From Corallium rubrum (taxonomy: Eukaryota; Cnidaria; Anthozoa; Scleralcyonacea; Coralliidae): a DNA stretch of 64,000 nt. Position 1 is the stretch's first letter. Each line of letters opens with the position of its first letter. Location of the stretch: contig OZ035997.1 in NCBI GenBank assembly GCA_964035015.1, positions 67,100,320-67,164,319 on the forward strand, written 5' to 3'. The translations under genes were made by a program, and so were the position numbers. Of the stretch, positions 35,840-48,119 are shown piece by piece. Below the pieces are notes generated by a model. The model saw only the letters and a list, made by a program, of their open reading frames with translations. It was not told where the DNA came from and searched no databases.

Positions 35840-36105
35840 GCTCTATCCAGTCTCTTATATAGATCAGTGATTGGTACCTATTTCTAAAACTACAATATCA
35901 GGAGCAAGTTTCGTGATCTCAGGGAGGTCAAATTTTATTAGTTTGTGGACCGTAGGTCCCCCTACCCCTTAGAGAGAGACCGAAATTGAGGCACCTGGGG
36001 CAAAATCTGTCTCGCTCTATCGTCAAAACCATTAATAAGGTCTTGCCTTAAACGATGAACAAAAGAATGACCGATTAATAAAGCATGTGGAACAGAAGTA
36101 GCCAT
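35840..36105 (-). pseudogene. SGNH-hydrolase domain, N-terminal half
   Basis: Read on the minus strand from an ATG at about 36105: MATSVPHALLIGHSFVHRL, then QILPQVPQFRSL, an in-frame stop, and in another frame LPEITKLAPDIVVLEIGTN. G-H-S-F is the nucleophile block (GDS-like) and E-I-G-T-N is block III of SGNH hydrolases. The catalytic C-terminal DxxH half is missing; it occurs in a separate fragment at 22.5-22.9 kb. The upstream sequence (36150-36380) resembles the flank at 7850-8025. Probably a piece of a Ngaro-type element, inactive. Confidence 0.7.
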
Positions 36106-36199
36106 TAGAATAAAACAAAGTAACTGATTAAAAGAATATACCTGATGAATGGCTGAAAAATTTGAGTACCAATTTGAGATGTTGCAGCAGTCCTCGTGT

Positions 36200-36372
36200 G
36201 GTAAGGAATGAGAACACAGCTATATATACCACCTGCCTTCCCATGCCTTGCATTAATGTGACTAAGCGTATAAATTAAATTATCCCGCGCAAATATTACA
36301 TGCATATGATCTAAATAATTATTTTAAAGGCGGGAAGCAATAAAACCTTTATTGGTATGCCAATCAATTCCT
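36200..36372. repeat. Dispersed repeat shared with the Kolobok flank
   Basis: Contains aaataattattttaaaggyggga followed by cctttattggtatgccaat, as at 7850-8025 and 14404-14579, about 90 percent similar by eye. It lies immediately upstream of the SGNH N-terminal half. Confidence 0.8.
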
Positions 36373-37077
36373 ATAGTTCGAGATATAGTTAAAGCAGTGT
36401 CATGATGGCTTTCAGTTTATAAATTCTATGTTGTCCAAATCTAGGTTGTCCATGCATGTAAGTTTATAATTGTAGTCAATAAAAAAATGTTCTTTGTAAA
36501 ACAAGTGAGTGTGCTTTCTAATTACATTGAGAGAGAAGCCTGCAAAGTAGGTATTCTGGTCACGGCTACCGAATGTGTATATCGAGATAAAATGTAACTT
36601 CCCATGTTTTTCTGGCCTGCGAGCAGCTTTCTAACATGTCCTCCTCCACCAATCTCGTTCTCCACAGTCATCGCCATGCCCATTGCCCATGCCCAGTAGC
36701 CCGAGTTAACGCCTAGTGGGCGTCTTGTTTATATATAAATCATTTGTTTCACGGAATTCGTGTAATTGTGACTATGTTTAAACATTTGTTTTGCTTAGAA
36801 ACGAGTACAATTGCTGCTCAAGTTGTAATAGTACTAATTTCTTCCTCTCTAAACAGTGTTTAATTTTGAATGCTACCGGATTTGTTTATTTTCTTGTGCA
36901 TTGCATTTCTAATAATTTCGCATTGCTAAGGATACTGTTATAAATTTTTCATACTTTTTCCACATCATGTTCTCCGATATGAGTTATCACTTCTAACAAC
37001 AAAATAGTTTCCTAATGACTCCATTTTCCCGGTTTACTTTCTTCTCCCATTTGAACCTTGTACTCATCTCTAACTAG
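36373..37077. other. No gene recognised
   Basis: AT-rich DNA with a short CCATGCCCATTGCC direct repeat near 36675. No protein motif is seen. Confidence 0.5.
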
Positions 37078-37894
37078 TCATTCACCTCCCATATTTGGAG
37101 CCTTTCTCTTTCTTTTTGCCACCATTTCGTCATCGTCTTTTGTCTTTCTTTTCCCAAATATGTTTGTACTATTTTTGCATCGACACCTTTCGTGACATCC
37201 TATCTTAGAGTTGAAGCAGGGACATCTTGAAGCATACTTTATTTTATTTTCACAATGGTTCTCATTCGTTTTGGTGTTCTTTCCACAAAAACATGACAAG
37301 ATTTCTGTATTACAGCATCGCAGTGTCCAGTATTCGAGTTATCATACGCTAGGTAGATTACAATGTTGGAGTTCTTGTGTCCTTTTATTGGATATAAAGT
37401 TAGCAAGGGAAAGTTGTCCATTGGTGTGAAAATAACTATTGGAACTTGTATTATATTTGCTAATGTCAGAGCCATCAAATCTCCTATTTCACCGCGAAAC
37501 TCTCCTGGATTGCAGTATCTTCCTCGAATCTGTCTTGCAATTGTCCCGTCAGTTTTTCTTTCTAGAATGCTATATTTTTCTTCCATTCTTCCACCATCAT
37601 GCATCTAAGATGAATGGAGACTTCATCCTGATTTTGGGTTTTTCTAAACCCTAAAGCATTGAAATATACTACAGCAATGTCTTCCTGAAATGGACTGGAT
37701 ATTAACTGTTGTATGGCAAAACCTATGGATGAAAAAAGACAATCTCCACCATCTTGGGGAACTTGGACCACGTCGAAGCCATATCCTGAAAGTACTGAGC
37801 GCAGTTTAACATTTATAGAACTTGCAGTTGTACCATTCACTACACAACCATAAGTCTGAGCAGCTTTACATATCTGGTCAACTATGGATGGCAT
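37078..37894 (-). pseudogene. OTU-like cysteine protease with cysteine-rich tail, frameshifted
   Basis: Minus-strand start MPSIVDQICKAA at 37894. The OTU catalytic block is PQDGGDCLFSSIGFAIQQL (D-G-x-C, C the nucleophile). After a frame change near 37565 come FRGEIGDLMALTLANII, VPIVIFTP and a GHCDAVI block whose H fits the OTU histidine. A further change near 37250 leads to a cysteine-rich tail (CFCGKN, CPCFNSKIGC, CRCKN) of CXC type. The fold would be a deubiquitinase-like protease. Stand-alone OTU plus Cys-tail proteins adjoining DDE transposases occur in transposons, and the neighbour upstream fits. Two frameshifts make it a relic. Confidence 0.75.
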
Positions 37895-37979
37895 TAAAAA
37901 AATACCATACGGAAATTTGGGTAGGCATGATTGTGGAACGTTCTTTAGAAAAGTCGATTTTCGTCGTGCTCCATTAATA

Positions 37980-38870
37980 ATAGTGCTTAATTTGTCAGTT
38001 CTTCGTTAATATTAGCTTCGTTGAAATCGGCTGGACTGTTTTTATTTTTGTAGGAACCCCAATACAAAATTTTTCCCTTATAAGACTTTTCCCTTATAAT
38101 ATTTAAGGCTTCTTGTTTGCTCTTTTGAGTTACGTTCTTAGATATTGGAATGATACTGGGGTCTTCTTTATTTCATTCATTCGTCTCGAGATCCGAGAGT
38201 AGAAAAATATCGTCAGGAGTGCGAATGCCAGCTGAGGACCCATTTTAGCACCAGCAAAACGATCAAGTTTCTCGTGCAGACTTTCGTTTGTGCTGTGCTA
38301 TGCCCAGGTTGAATATCAGAAAGGAACCCCAGATCAATGTGCTCCACTAGTAAGTTTGTAACTCGATCATCAAATTCATCTCTAAAAAGGTCCTCGGTCC
38401 TTGCTGCTATTGTACTAATATGTTTCCATTTTGAGACAAATATTTTCAAGACATTTCTTATAGTTGCTGCATCGAGTGTTGACTAAGCCTCCTTACTCCT
38501 GTGGTGAAACACCAATGTCAGTTCTTCCACACATGAACGAAAAAGCGAGTGACGTTTGTTCATCCTTGACGTCAGTCTTTGCACCGCATGAAAAGGTCTA
38601 ATTTGACTAATAAATTCTCGCGAAATACCTCAACCAGCTTTCTTCTCCATTTACAGCAATTGTCAATGATAAAGTGATCGACGCTTTCTCCTTGGATCTT
38701 CAGTCGTTCCTGCAAATTGCTGAGTAGATCTTTTACTACGTCAAATTTTCGCAGAAACTTTGCAGTATTGTGATGGTGGCGAAAATTCACACGATACATA
38801 CATGCATACATACATACATACATACATAGTGTAAACTTTTCCGGGGGGTGTACCAAGTTTGGCGGCATAT
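37980..38870 (-). pseudogene. DDE-type transposase-like fragment upstream of the OTU gene
   Basis: On the minus strand: FIIDNCCKWRRKLVEVF, KLDLF followed after a one-base shift by HAVQRLTSRMNKRHS, CVEELTLVF, then a nonsense codon, FVSKWKHIS, LGFLSDIQPG, and after another shift RLHEKLDRFAGAKMGPQ. D-N-C-C and K-L-D-L-F-H-A-V-Q look like the second acidic motif region of an RNase H-fold transposase. I do not recognise the superfamily with confidence. It runs toward the OTU block on the same strand, so both probably come from one protein. A CATA microsatellite (about 38790-38828) interrupts its beginning. Confidence 0.6.
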
Positions 38871-39829
38871 AAATTGTCGTGCTTGGATGAATAATATCGT
38901 CGTTTTAATAGGTACTTTAAAGAGTCTTACTGATAACTAAGACAATTTAGTAAATTATTTGCGGGTATCTCTTGAAAGAGTTAAGTCAAATATTGCATTT
39001 CATCTTGAAGTATGTCGAGTATAAAATCAGAATATAATGTTTTCCTCTGGGTGTCTTCCCCCTGGTTTGGTTAGAATCTTACTGCGCACGCGCAAAACTA
39101 AATTTTAACAGCAGACGAATCGAACAATATAATGGTGGAGACACAAGAAGGCGTGACCGACAAGCGATTAATCGAGACAAGAGCCGATGAATTTTCTTGT
39201 CAAAATAAGGAATATGTGGTCTAATTAAATATGGTCTGAGCGAAAGGATTACATTTTCACATGTATTTCGGGGTAAGCGTATGTTGTTATTGGTTTCTAT
39301 TTCACTGTTGACAAATAGCGCCCAGCCATCCAAATGCATAGTCAAACTAGAGATTTTCTAACTAGAGGTATGATATTAGCCGTTCAGTTGTGGACTGGTG
39401 TGATTCTGTCCACAATCATCGTCTTTTGTTTTGGTCGTTTGTGTTGCCGTTTTTAACATTATTATATTAAAATAATCTGTATCACATTTCAGCTTCAGGG
39501 AGAGGTTTAGTTTTAATTTTCATCCTTTTTTCTTCTGTTCACGGTTTGGTGATTTAAGCTTGCTGATTTCCAAAACTTTATACACGACTTATATTTTCAT
39601 ACTATAAAGGCCTATGACAAAATTACAAATCACAAACGACGTGTTTCCCAAGGATACGCCAGGAAAAGGAAAGGCCAGTTTATGTAGCGTCTATTCTCAA
39701 GCCGTGGCCAGTTTTTCTTTGCCAACATTTATATAAAGTATTAAGTGTGTATTTAAATAATCAGCACTTGAGAAGTCGGCTGTTTGCATGTATCATGTCC
39801 CTGTACTTTAGTAACATCATACAACATTT
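38871..39829. other. No gene recognised
   Basis: Short frames only. No repeat shared with the rest of the window was noticed. Confidence 0.5.
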
Positions 39830-39834
39830 ATGAT

Positions 39835-40302
39835 AATGGCTCTGTCGAACTTATTTAATACAAATGCCTTAATGGTTATAGATGGCGTATTTTTTACGGA
39901 ATTTCAATTGATGTTGAAATAACAGTTATAAAAGTTGATCAGCCAGTTTACAATTTACACATTGTTGGAATTTATCCCTCAAAATCGAAAGTAAAGATTT
40001 CTAAATTAATTGATGCATTAAAATTTCTTCATGAGAATATTTTAAAACATTGTGATACTGTACCCCTGTTATTATGCTTGGTGATTTTAATATAAATTTA
40101 ATGGAAAATTCCTCTGAGAAAAACGCTCTTTCTAAATATCTTAGTGAACAAGAACATTATGCACAGCTTGTTAATGAAGTAACTGACTATAAAACTCAAA
40201 TTGATCATATTTACACAAATATTCCTCATAGAATTTGCTGTAGTGGTGCTCTTGAATCTTACTTTAGTGATCATAAACCTATCTTTGCATCTGTGGCATG
40301 AT
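39835..40302 (+). pseudogene. APE-type endonuclease fragment of a retroelement or Helitron-like element
   Basis: Read across two frames: YNLHIVGIYPSKSK, then from 40074 MLGDFNINLME, TQIDHIYTNIPHR and YFSDHKPIF. G-D-F-N, D-H-I-Y and S-D-H are the C-terminal boxes of the endonuclease/exonuclease/phosphatase fold. No reverse transcriptase or helicase is attached within 2 kb. The last frame ends naturally at 40302. Confidence 0.72.
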
Positions 40303-41884
40303 TCATTTACTTAAAATATGATAAATTAACAAAAAAAGGTACATAGCCATAAGAGAGCAATTAAATACCATAGAGTGAACAGTACATGTATACTAAACAG
40401 TATTTAAAAATTCCTAAAATTTATTTGTCAATCGTTTTCTCCAAATACAAACAAGTCACCTCAACCACTTCCCCAGCTAAGTGACAGGGGTAAAGAAACA
40501 ACTATTGGATTGGGGACTGGAGGCTGAACTATAGCTGCCCCCTCTTTCCACTGGCAGGAACAAGGTGTGTTTATAGGTAAGTCTTCTTTTAGTTATTTAC
40601 CCCCTTTAACGTTTACCATTCTCATTCACTTAGTGTCGCATAATCTGATTAAAAATAATTTACTGATTAACTGACTAATTTTATCAATTTACATTCCAGC
40701 TAAAAAGTTGAAAAATGGTTCACGATTGGTAATCAACCTACTGTAATTAAAAAGAGTGAAAATCAAGTGTACATCCTAAAGCAAGTTTTATACTAAACTA
40801 ACTAAAGTCATGTTGTCAGAACCAAAATACTGTACTTGTCAAATGGCGATGGCTCTGCCTATGGATGAATATCTCTCATGTTACCATGCGACAAACTAAT
40901 ACACCTCAAAGCAGTTATAAAAGACCCTTTTTTTACAAGTAATATTTGGCATTTCACTTGATTAAACTGGATGTTCATCGCAACTAAAGTCATGTCAAAA
41001 CCAGTTTTCTGTACTTGTCAAATGGTGATGGCTCTGCCTATGGATGAATGTCTCTCATATCACAATAAATGCTCTGTGCAAACAGTCTGCATATAGATGC
41101 CCATTGCAGATCATAAACCTTTAAAGATAAAAAACAGTGTACCATTCATGTACTGTACAGCAATGACAAAGATGACCAATCAACCTGAAAGATTGTGGAT
41201 TATGCCCATATAAACTTTAAGATTTAATCCTACGATTCATGCCATTTAAAAACTACCGACTATATACAGATGAAGGATTAGTAAACACTAATCATGTAAA
41301 ATGGCTAAAAAATTGAACTATGACAGATTCTATTCCTTACTGACTACTCAGGAAAGCAAAATAACATTCCACATGTTCCAACAGAACGAGGAAAATTTTA
41401 GTTCTACTAATTAATGCTGGATTAACTGTTTATCAATAATGTAAAATAGAACTAATACAGCAGTTAAATTGAAACATGTAACTATCAGCAAGATTTTTTC
41501 ATGTTGTTTCCTCAAGACTTTTCATTGAATTGTACAATGTATTACATGCATGTACATGTATCATCCAATTTAAAGCAAAATAAATAATTTGAAATGTAAA
41601 AAGCTCAAGTGTTAACTTTTTTTATGTTGAAATACAGTACTGCTAATTGCTCTACGAAACTTTGCACTATCCTTGGCTTCTAGTTTTCATTCAAAACGAT
41701 AGAGAGAATTGTATTGTTTACACCATGCGTTGTTGTCAGTCTGGTAATCCCTATATCCAGAGTGACCTTTTAAGGATAAAGAAATGTTAAGTTGTCTAAC
41801 CAAGATAAATAATCAGCAACGTATAGTGGCACTAAATCTATGTTATACTTAACAAATTAAACATAAAGCTCCATGCATGGTATA
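40303..41884. other. Non-coding, with an 80-bp direct repeat
   Basis: 40799-40880 and 40979-41058 share aactaaagtcatgt, then tgtacttgtcaaatggygat and ggctctgcctatggatgaat, about 85 percent alike by eye. No coding similarity elsewhere. Confidence 0.6.
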
Positions 41885-41890
41885 TGCTCC

Positions 41891-42000
41891 TATAAAGGTA
41901 CGTTTGACGTCATTTGAACACGGAAGAAGTTGAGTAGGGGCACAAGGCGATACATATAAACATCTTTCATGTTCAAATGACGTCAAACGTACTTTTATAA
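41891..42000. repeat. Inverted repeat, MITE-like (arms about 30 bp)
   Basis: Arm 41891-41920 (ctcctataaaggtacgtttgacgtcatttgaaca region) pairs with 41970-42000 with one or two mismatches. Each arm carries TGACGTCA, the perfect palindrome that is also a CRE/ATF-type site. The loop is about 50 bp. Confidence 0.82.
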
Positions 42001-42385
42001 AGGTACATATGCACAGGAGCGATGTCTTATTTGTTTTATAAAATAACAAGAAAAAGCATGGTGAAAGTTAGCGATATTTCGATTCTAATTATATCAGGTT
42101 ACCTTGTTTTAATAATTCATGAAGAAACGAAAAGGAAATTGAAGTCGCTTATCGCCTTGAATTTTAAATCTGATAAGACACTCATGATGCCCGTGTCTTA
42201 AATATTAATATCGGCGTTTTGTAAAACACGGAACAGCGCAACACCGGGAACAGCAAAAAAATTGAACACCTAATATTAACAACAATAATAATAATATTAA
42301 CAACAACAACAACAACATAACAATAATATGATCTGGCTGTGGCAGTGGTAAAAAAGTAGTATAGAACTTGAGGCTATGGGCACAC
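42001..42385. other. Left flank of the Polinton-like element
   Basis: AT-rich with an (AAC)n/(AAT)n tract at about 42275-42325. No gene. Confidence 0.6.
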
Positions 42386-42610
42386 TTTTTTTATTTTGCC
42401 AAAAACAGCCCAAAATGTTGGAATTTAACGGGAAAGGATGTTTGAAAGGGTGAACTCTTTTTTTCCACTTTTTAAAGTATAAGCAGACGGGAAAATGGGT
42501 TTTGGGGTCAGAAACGCTTCAGAACGATCAGGTTTTGGTTTTAACGTGGGGTTTAGTTAGTTTCCGGTTTTTGTTCCACTACTTTTGTTTTATGTTGGTA
42601 CACATGTTTA
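42386..42610. repeat. Polinton left terminal inverted repeat
   Basis: Begins TTTTTTTATTTTGCC and pairs with the right repeat through acacatgttt. Near-identical except that the right copy has about 20 extra bases after ttttgggg and a few substitutions. Confidence 0.92.
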
Positions 42611-42612
42611 CG

Positions 42613-43112
42613 GAAAATTATTACGCGTAATAATTATTACGTTCTGTGATCGTTCACGGGGAATTATTACGCGTAATAATTTTCATGAATAAGTTATTAC
42701 GTTCTGTGATCGTTCACGAAAAATTATTAGGCGTAATAATTTTCATGAATAAATTATTACGTTTGACTTAAGTGTGATCGCTCATGGGAAATTATTACGC
42801 GTAATAATTTTCATGAATAAATTATTACGTTTCACTTAAGTGTGATCGTTCACGAAAATTATTACGCGTAATAATTTTTATGAATAAATTACCGTTTTAC
42901 TGAAGTGTGATCGTTTATGAAAATTATTACGCGTAATAATTTTTATGAATAAATTATAATTATTACGCGTAATAATTTTTATGAATAAATTATAATTATT
43001 ACGCGTAATAATTTTTATGAATAAATTATAATTATTACGCGTAATAATTTTTATGAATAAATTATAATTATTACGCGTAATAATTTTTAATTGTAAATTA
43101 TCGTTTTACTTA
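42613..43112. repeat. Array of ten palindromes ATTATTACGCGTAATAAT
   Basis: Palindromes centred on ACGCGT start near 42616, 42662, 42722 (one mismatch), 42789, 42857, 42922, 42958, 42994, 43031 and 43067. The outer part has a long spacer of 46-68 bp including ttcatgaataaattattacg and a second motif gtgatcgttcacg. The inner part is a regular 36-bp repeat. The array fills the gap between the left terminal repeat and the 3' end of the polymerase gene. It could be a replication, recombination or transcript-end element. Confidence 0.93.
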
Positions 43113-46100
43113 AGTGTGATCGTTTATGAGAAGTTATTACATATAATTCTTCACAGTTGTAAATTAAATATTCTTATGTCCGTACGCATAGGAATTAATC
43201 CCGTTTTCCAGCAAGTATCTTTTATCATCAAAGCATGAGAGTGACACCTTATTAATTTCATAACTACCCAGCTTATGTTTATCACTTCGGATTGTTTTCA
43301 TTTTCTGAAACATTTGTTTCTTACCAAATAGTGTGTCTTTGTAGTTCTCGTGTTTGATTTGTTTCTTAGTGACACTCTTTTTAATTCCCTTCGCGGTTTT
43401 GCCACCTGCTCCGTTGTCTTTTAAATATGAATACATTTTACTTCTGAGACCAACGAATTCGGTTATGGGAACGCCAGCCGCTTCGTCCTTCATCTTCCCA
43501 ATAACGTTCTTGTTCGACTTGTTGTGGTACTCCGAGCTCTCTGGATAGTCCCAATTGTCAAAGATATCTTTATCAGCCCAGAAGTCTTTGTAGACGTCTT
43601 CCGCTTCGATCTCATATGTTAAACTATCCGTATCTGTAAACAACAACTTAGCATTATTTCCATATTTTTCTAACACGTAGTTGTAATGGAAATCATACAT
43701 CAGGGTTTTTGACAGATCCAGAATACACATACCGACGTAAGCCGGTCGGTTTAACGTAAGAACTTCCTTGATTTTGTGAACGGCAACCAGGTTTTCGTTG
43801 AATATTTTGGCAGATACGAAGGTTGGTTTGGAAACTAACTTCAACATTTTCTCCTCACACGTGACCAACCGGACGTCCACACGCTTTCTCAGGTTCTCCA
43901 TTGTTTTACCGAAGACGCTGTTGTTCATCAGCTTGAAGAAGTCCTTTTCGAAGGCGTTCCTGGCGGCGGTTCTCTTCACCGTGTTGAAGTCGATGTACTG
44001 CTTCAGCCAAGGGGATTGATCGAACAACAAAACCCGGTGGACTTTCTTCACCTTCATCCCAAGCCTGACGCAGACCTCTAGGTTTCTGTAGTGGACGACA
44101 TACCTTTCCTTATGCATCAGGTTGGTTAATAGCTTACTGACACCACCAATGCTGACGCCGAACTTCTCTTTGATTTTGAGACAATAGTCAGACAGCATTT
44201 CTTCCCGTATTTCCGTAGAGCTAACGGATAGTCGTTGTGTAGATCGTGGAGTTCAGAGGGATACTTAAGATCGATTTCAAGTATCATTCCAGTTCGGCTG
44301 TCGTCCTCCGGAAGTTCCCAGTCCAGGTTTTTCAGCTTACCTTCACTCATCCACCTAAATCCGCCAGTCGGAAGGCACTGACTCATGGCCCAACTGTACA
44401 GATTGTTGGCGTCCAGATACATTATATACTTCACAGCATCGTTCTCACTGTACCCCTTCATATATGGGTTGTTTGCCTTCCCATACCTATTAGCTATGTA
44501 GCTAACCCCGCCTCTCATCCCTTTCTCAATGAACTGGAACATGTCGATGTCAGTCATTAACTCCAGCTCAATCCCAGTCATTTTCAGCATAGCGTCCCAG
44601 GCTAACCCCGGTGAGGTGAAATAGTGGCAGGGGTCCAGCTTATAGTATTGAACACAGGTCTTTCTAAAGTTCTCAAAGACGTCAGCTAACAACAGCACAT
44701 CCGATTTCAGGTACACATCATGGTAGTCCCCCATTGTCCCCATTCCAAACGAGGTCCCAACCTTCTGAGCGTGTTGGTAATCGGTGTCTGATATTTCCTC
44801 ATCATTCAACACACTGTAGAACTCACTCTTTGGTGGTAACCCCGTTTCCTCAAACCGACTGAAGTTGTCCATGTAGTCATAGGGGTAAACACCCTTCATT
44901 CTCATCAAGTCCAACCTTTCACCAAATTCTTCAGCTGTGTATCTGAACGCGTCCCCCGGGAGATTTCCAACCAATTTTTCCAATGAACTACTCATGAACT
45001 GAAGACTGTCCAGAAACACGAGGTTCTTACCTAACATGAAGGCCATGTACTTCTCCATATTATTCGGAATGACATTAATTTCCTGGCTATCATAACCCCT
45101 TAGGTTGCGTAAGATAACTGGTATCTTATCTGTTAGTCTGTGATTTCTGTTACAAAGCTGGTGGGCTGATCCCCGATACCTTCCTGTTACATGACAATGA
45201 TCCCGGACCCTAACGTCCTCTGCTGTGTACTCCCGACCACAGATATGACACTTTCCAGCGTCCCTAAAGTCCGCCCTGTCGGAATCATTCAAAATCATGT
45301 CCTGGTTGAAATGATCTTTTTTTGTGTTCTTACAATACTCCACTTCTTCCAACATCTTTCCGATAAACTTATTGACAGCACCAGGGCCTCTGTACACCTG
45401 AACGGGTTTACTGTACCTATCGTCGTAACAACAGACAACCTTGTACCCATAACCACAATCAGTATGTCTCTGGTACTTCTCCATGTACGGTCTCTTATCT
45501 TTCTCCTCCTGGTCTGACCCCAGCACCTCCGGTTTGTCGACCTTTTCCGTTATCGCCTCGAAGTCAGCATACACAACAAATGGAACATTTAACTGTTTGT
45601 GAAAATTACTATACTTCAACACGTTCTTACCGGGGTCAGGCATCCTAACAGCCTGTTTACCGTTTACACTGATACACACAGCCTTATGGCTGTCCAGAAC
45701 CTCCGTTGAACTGAAACATTGGAGACAGTAAACACAGAAGTGTTTTCTCCTCTTATGTTTTGTTTTGTTGTACATAAACCTATCAAGTCCCTGATGAGGA
45801 CGTAATGTTTGTTGTTTTCGTTGGTTATAATCAGGGGGTTCATAAGGTCGGTGAACCTTTCCTTTGATACGTAAACTGGAAAGGTTGACCCATCCTCATA
45901 ACCGAAGACGTTGATACGTATCTCGTTTTGTCTTTCCACCCGGTTGTACTGTTTCTGACTCACTGGAAAGCTGATTCCACTATAATCCAAGTCGTCAACA
46001 TGGTCCCGGTATTTTGTGACCCTTTGTGGGTTTTCTGAGACGGGAAACTTATGAGCCAGATGACACCACATAAAACACCTATCATCATTATTCTTAACGT

Positions 46101-46343
46101 TGATCAGCCCCTTCCGACTATGAATGAATGAATGAATGAATGAATGAATGAATGAATGAATGAATGAATGAATGAATGAATGAAATCTTTTATTTCCATA
46201 GGGTAGCCCCATCAGTAATAAAAATTACTGTTATCAATGGGAGCCCTAAAAATTTAAAAGTATATGCAATACACTACTAAGCTATTTTACAAGTTAAAAA
46301 GTTAAAAAAAATCTAATCGATTAAAAGTTCCACTATAATTGTC

Positions 46344-48119
46344 CTATTTGGAAGAACTAAGTTTATTAAAAACAATGCATCCATTGTAATAAAAGGAACG
46401 CCTCGCAGTTTCTGTTCTGACTTTTGGCAAGTGTAACAAGTTACTCTGCCTGGTTACTCGCTTCACAACGTCTTTATTAAAAGTAAAATAATTTCTTAAA
46501 AACTGAGGACACTGGCCACTCAAAGACTTTTTAACAAGTTTAAAAACATGACGTTCGCGTCTACATTCGAGATTAGCCCACTTTAGATTGGACAAAGCTG
46601 ATTCGCTGTTGCTACATTTGGTTACTGTCCTCGCAGCACGATTTTGTAGTCTTTCCAACTCTTGAGCATTTCCTTTCCCACAACAAGTCCAAACGGTGTC
46701 GCCATATTCCAAAACCGGACGTATAAACGAGGTGTATACAACATTTGCACTGTGAGTGGTTAAATTGTATCTCAATCGTCGTAGTATCCCTATCCTTTTA
46801 CCAGCCTTCGACACAATAGACTTTATGTGATCTTTCCAGCTAAGACATTCGTCAAGGTATATACCGAGATACTTGAATTTCGATACACGCTTGATAACAT
46901 AGTCATTTATACTAACGTGAAAGCTTTAAATGTTCGATAATTTTCCGGGAGTTCCAAACAGTAGGCATTCAGTTATTTCTTTGTTAATAAACAGGGAGTT
47001 TTCTCTAAGCCAGTTTCCAGTTAAACCAAGATCCTCATTCAGTTTTTCCTCAATGACATTAACATCCTTAGCTGAGTAGAAAAGAACCGTGTCGTCAGCA
47101 TACATAAGCAAAGTACAACGAGCTACTGTTGAAGGCAAATCATTTACTAGTAATATGAACAGCAAGGGTCCAAGAATGGAACCCTGCGGAACGCCAGATG
47201 TGATTGATTGAAAATCGGACATAACGTTTTGGTAGCCGACGACCTGCTTCCGGTTTGTCAGATAATCTTTGAACCACTCAAGTTCTAAATTTTCAATACC
47301 GTAGTAGCGTAATTTTTGTAAGAGAAGAGTATGATCAACCGTGTCAAACGCTTTACTCAGATCGATAAAAACAGCTCCGGTTAACAGTCCTTGATCAATA
47401 TTACGCCTGATAGTGTCTGTTAGTGAAATAGTAGCAGTTTCAGTGGAGTGTGCCTTTCTAAATCCACACTGAAAAGGGCTCAAAATATTATGCTCACTTT
47501 GGTGCTTGCCGAGCTGTACCTGAACCGCTCTCTCGATCAGCTTAGAGATCACAGGTAGGATGGAAATAGGGCGAAAGTTACCAACTTGATTTGCCTTGCC
47601 AGTCTTATACAGGGGTATTACTCTGGCTGCTTTCCAGTCCGCTGGTAGCGTGGCCTGACTCAAAGATGCGTTGATAATCTGAGTTAATGGATTAGTGATA
47701 ATGTCCGCAGCATCTTTAAGGAGACGAGGCGAGATATTATCCAAACCCACAGCTTTCCCACTCTTAAGTGATTGAAGTTGAGTGATAATGAAAAGTTCAG
47801 ACACTTTATCAAATTTAAATTGAGGAAAACGCTTCTGCGATGGAAAGGAGGCTGACAGGTTGATCACGTGTGTTAACACAGGCCCAAGTGATCCTTTCAG
47901 TTTAGCTACAACACCAGTAAAGAATTTATTGAAAGCGTTTGCAATTTGGTATTTATCAGTAGAAAGTTTATCATCAATCATAATACCTGATGAAATGTTC
48001 TTTGTTTCACCAGGCAGAATCTTTTTAACGGTTTTCCAAAATGCTTTCTGATCATGCTTGTTTTCATCAATAAGTCTTCTGCTGTATGTTGCTTTGGCCT
48101 TTCGAATTTTGTTGGTCAC
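46344..48119 (-). pseudogene. LINE reverse transcriptase
   Basis: 48119-46926 is one long frame with LQSLKSGKAVGLDNIS, WKAARVIPLYKTGK, FRPISILPVISK, CGFRKAHSTET, FIDLSKAFDTVDH, SGVPQGSILGPLLF and MYADDTVLFYS (about 47100), the complete RT block series. The frame is lost near 46926, and the C-terminal domain continues at 46814-46344 (FIRPVLEYGDTVW, LERLQNRAARTVT). One shift at each end makes it inactive as read; damage is otherwise light, suggesting a young insertion. Confidence 0.93.

Noticed and set aside
42613-43112. CRISPR-like array because of regular palindromic repeats
   Set aside because: Spacers are themselves repeats, there are no cas genes, and the context is a eukaryotic transposable element.
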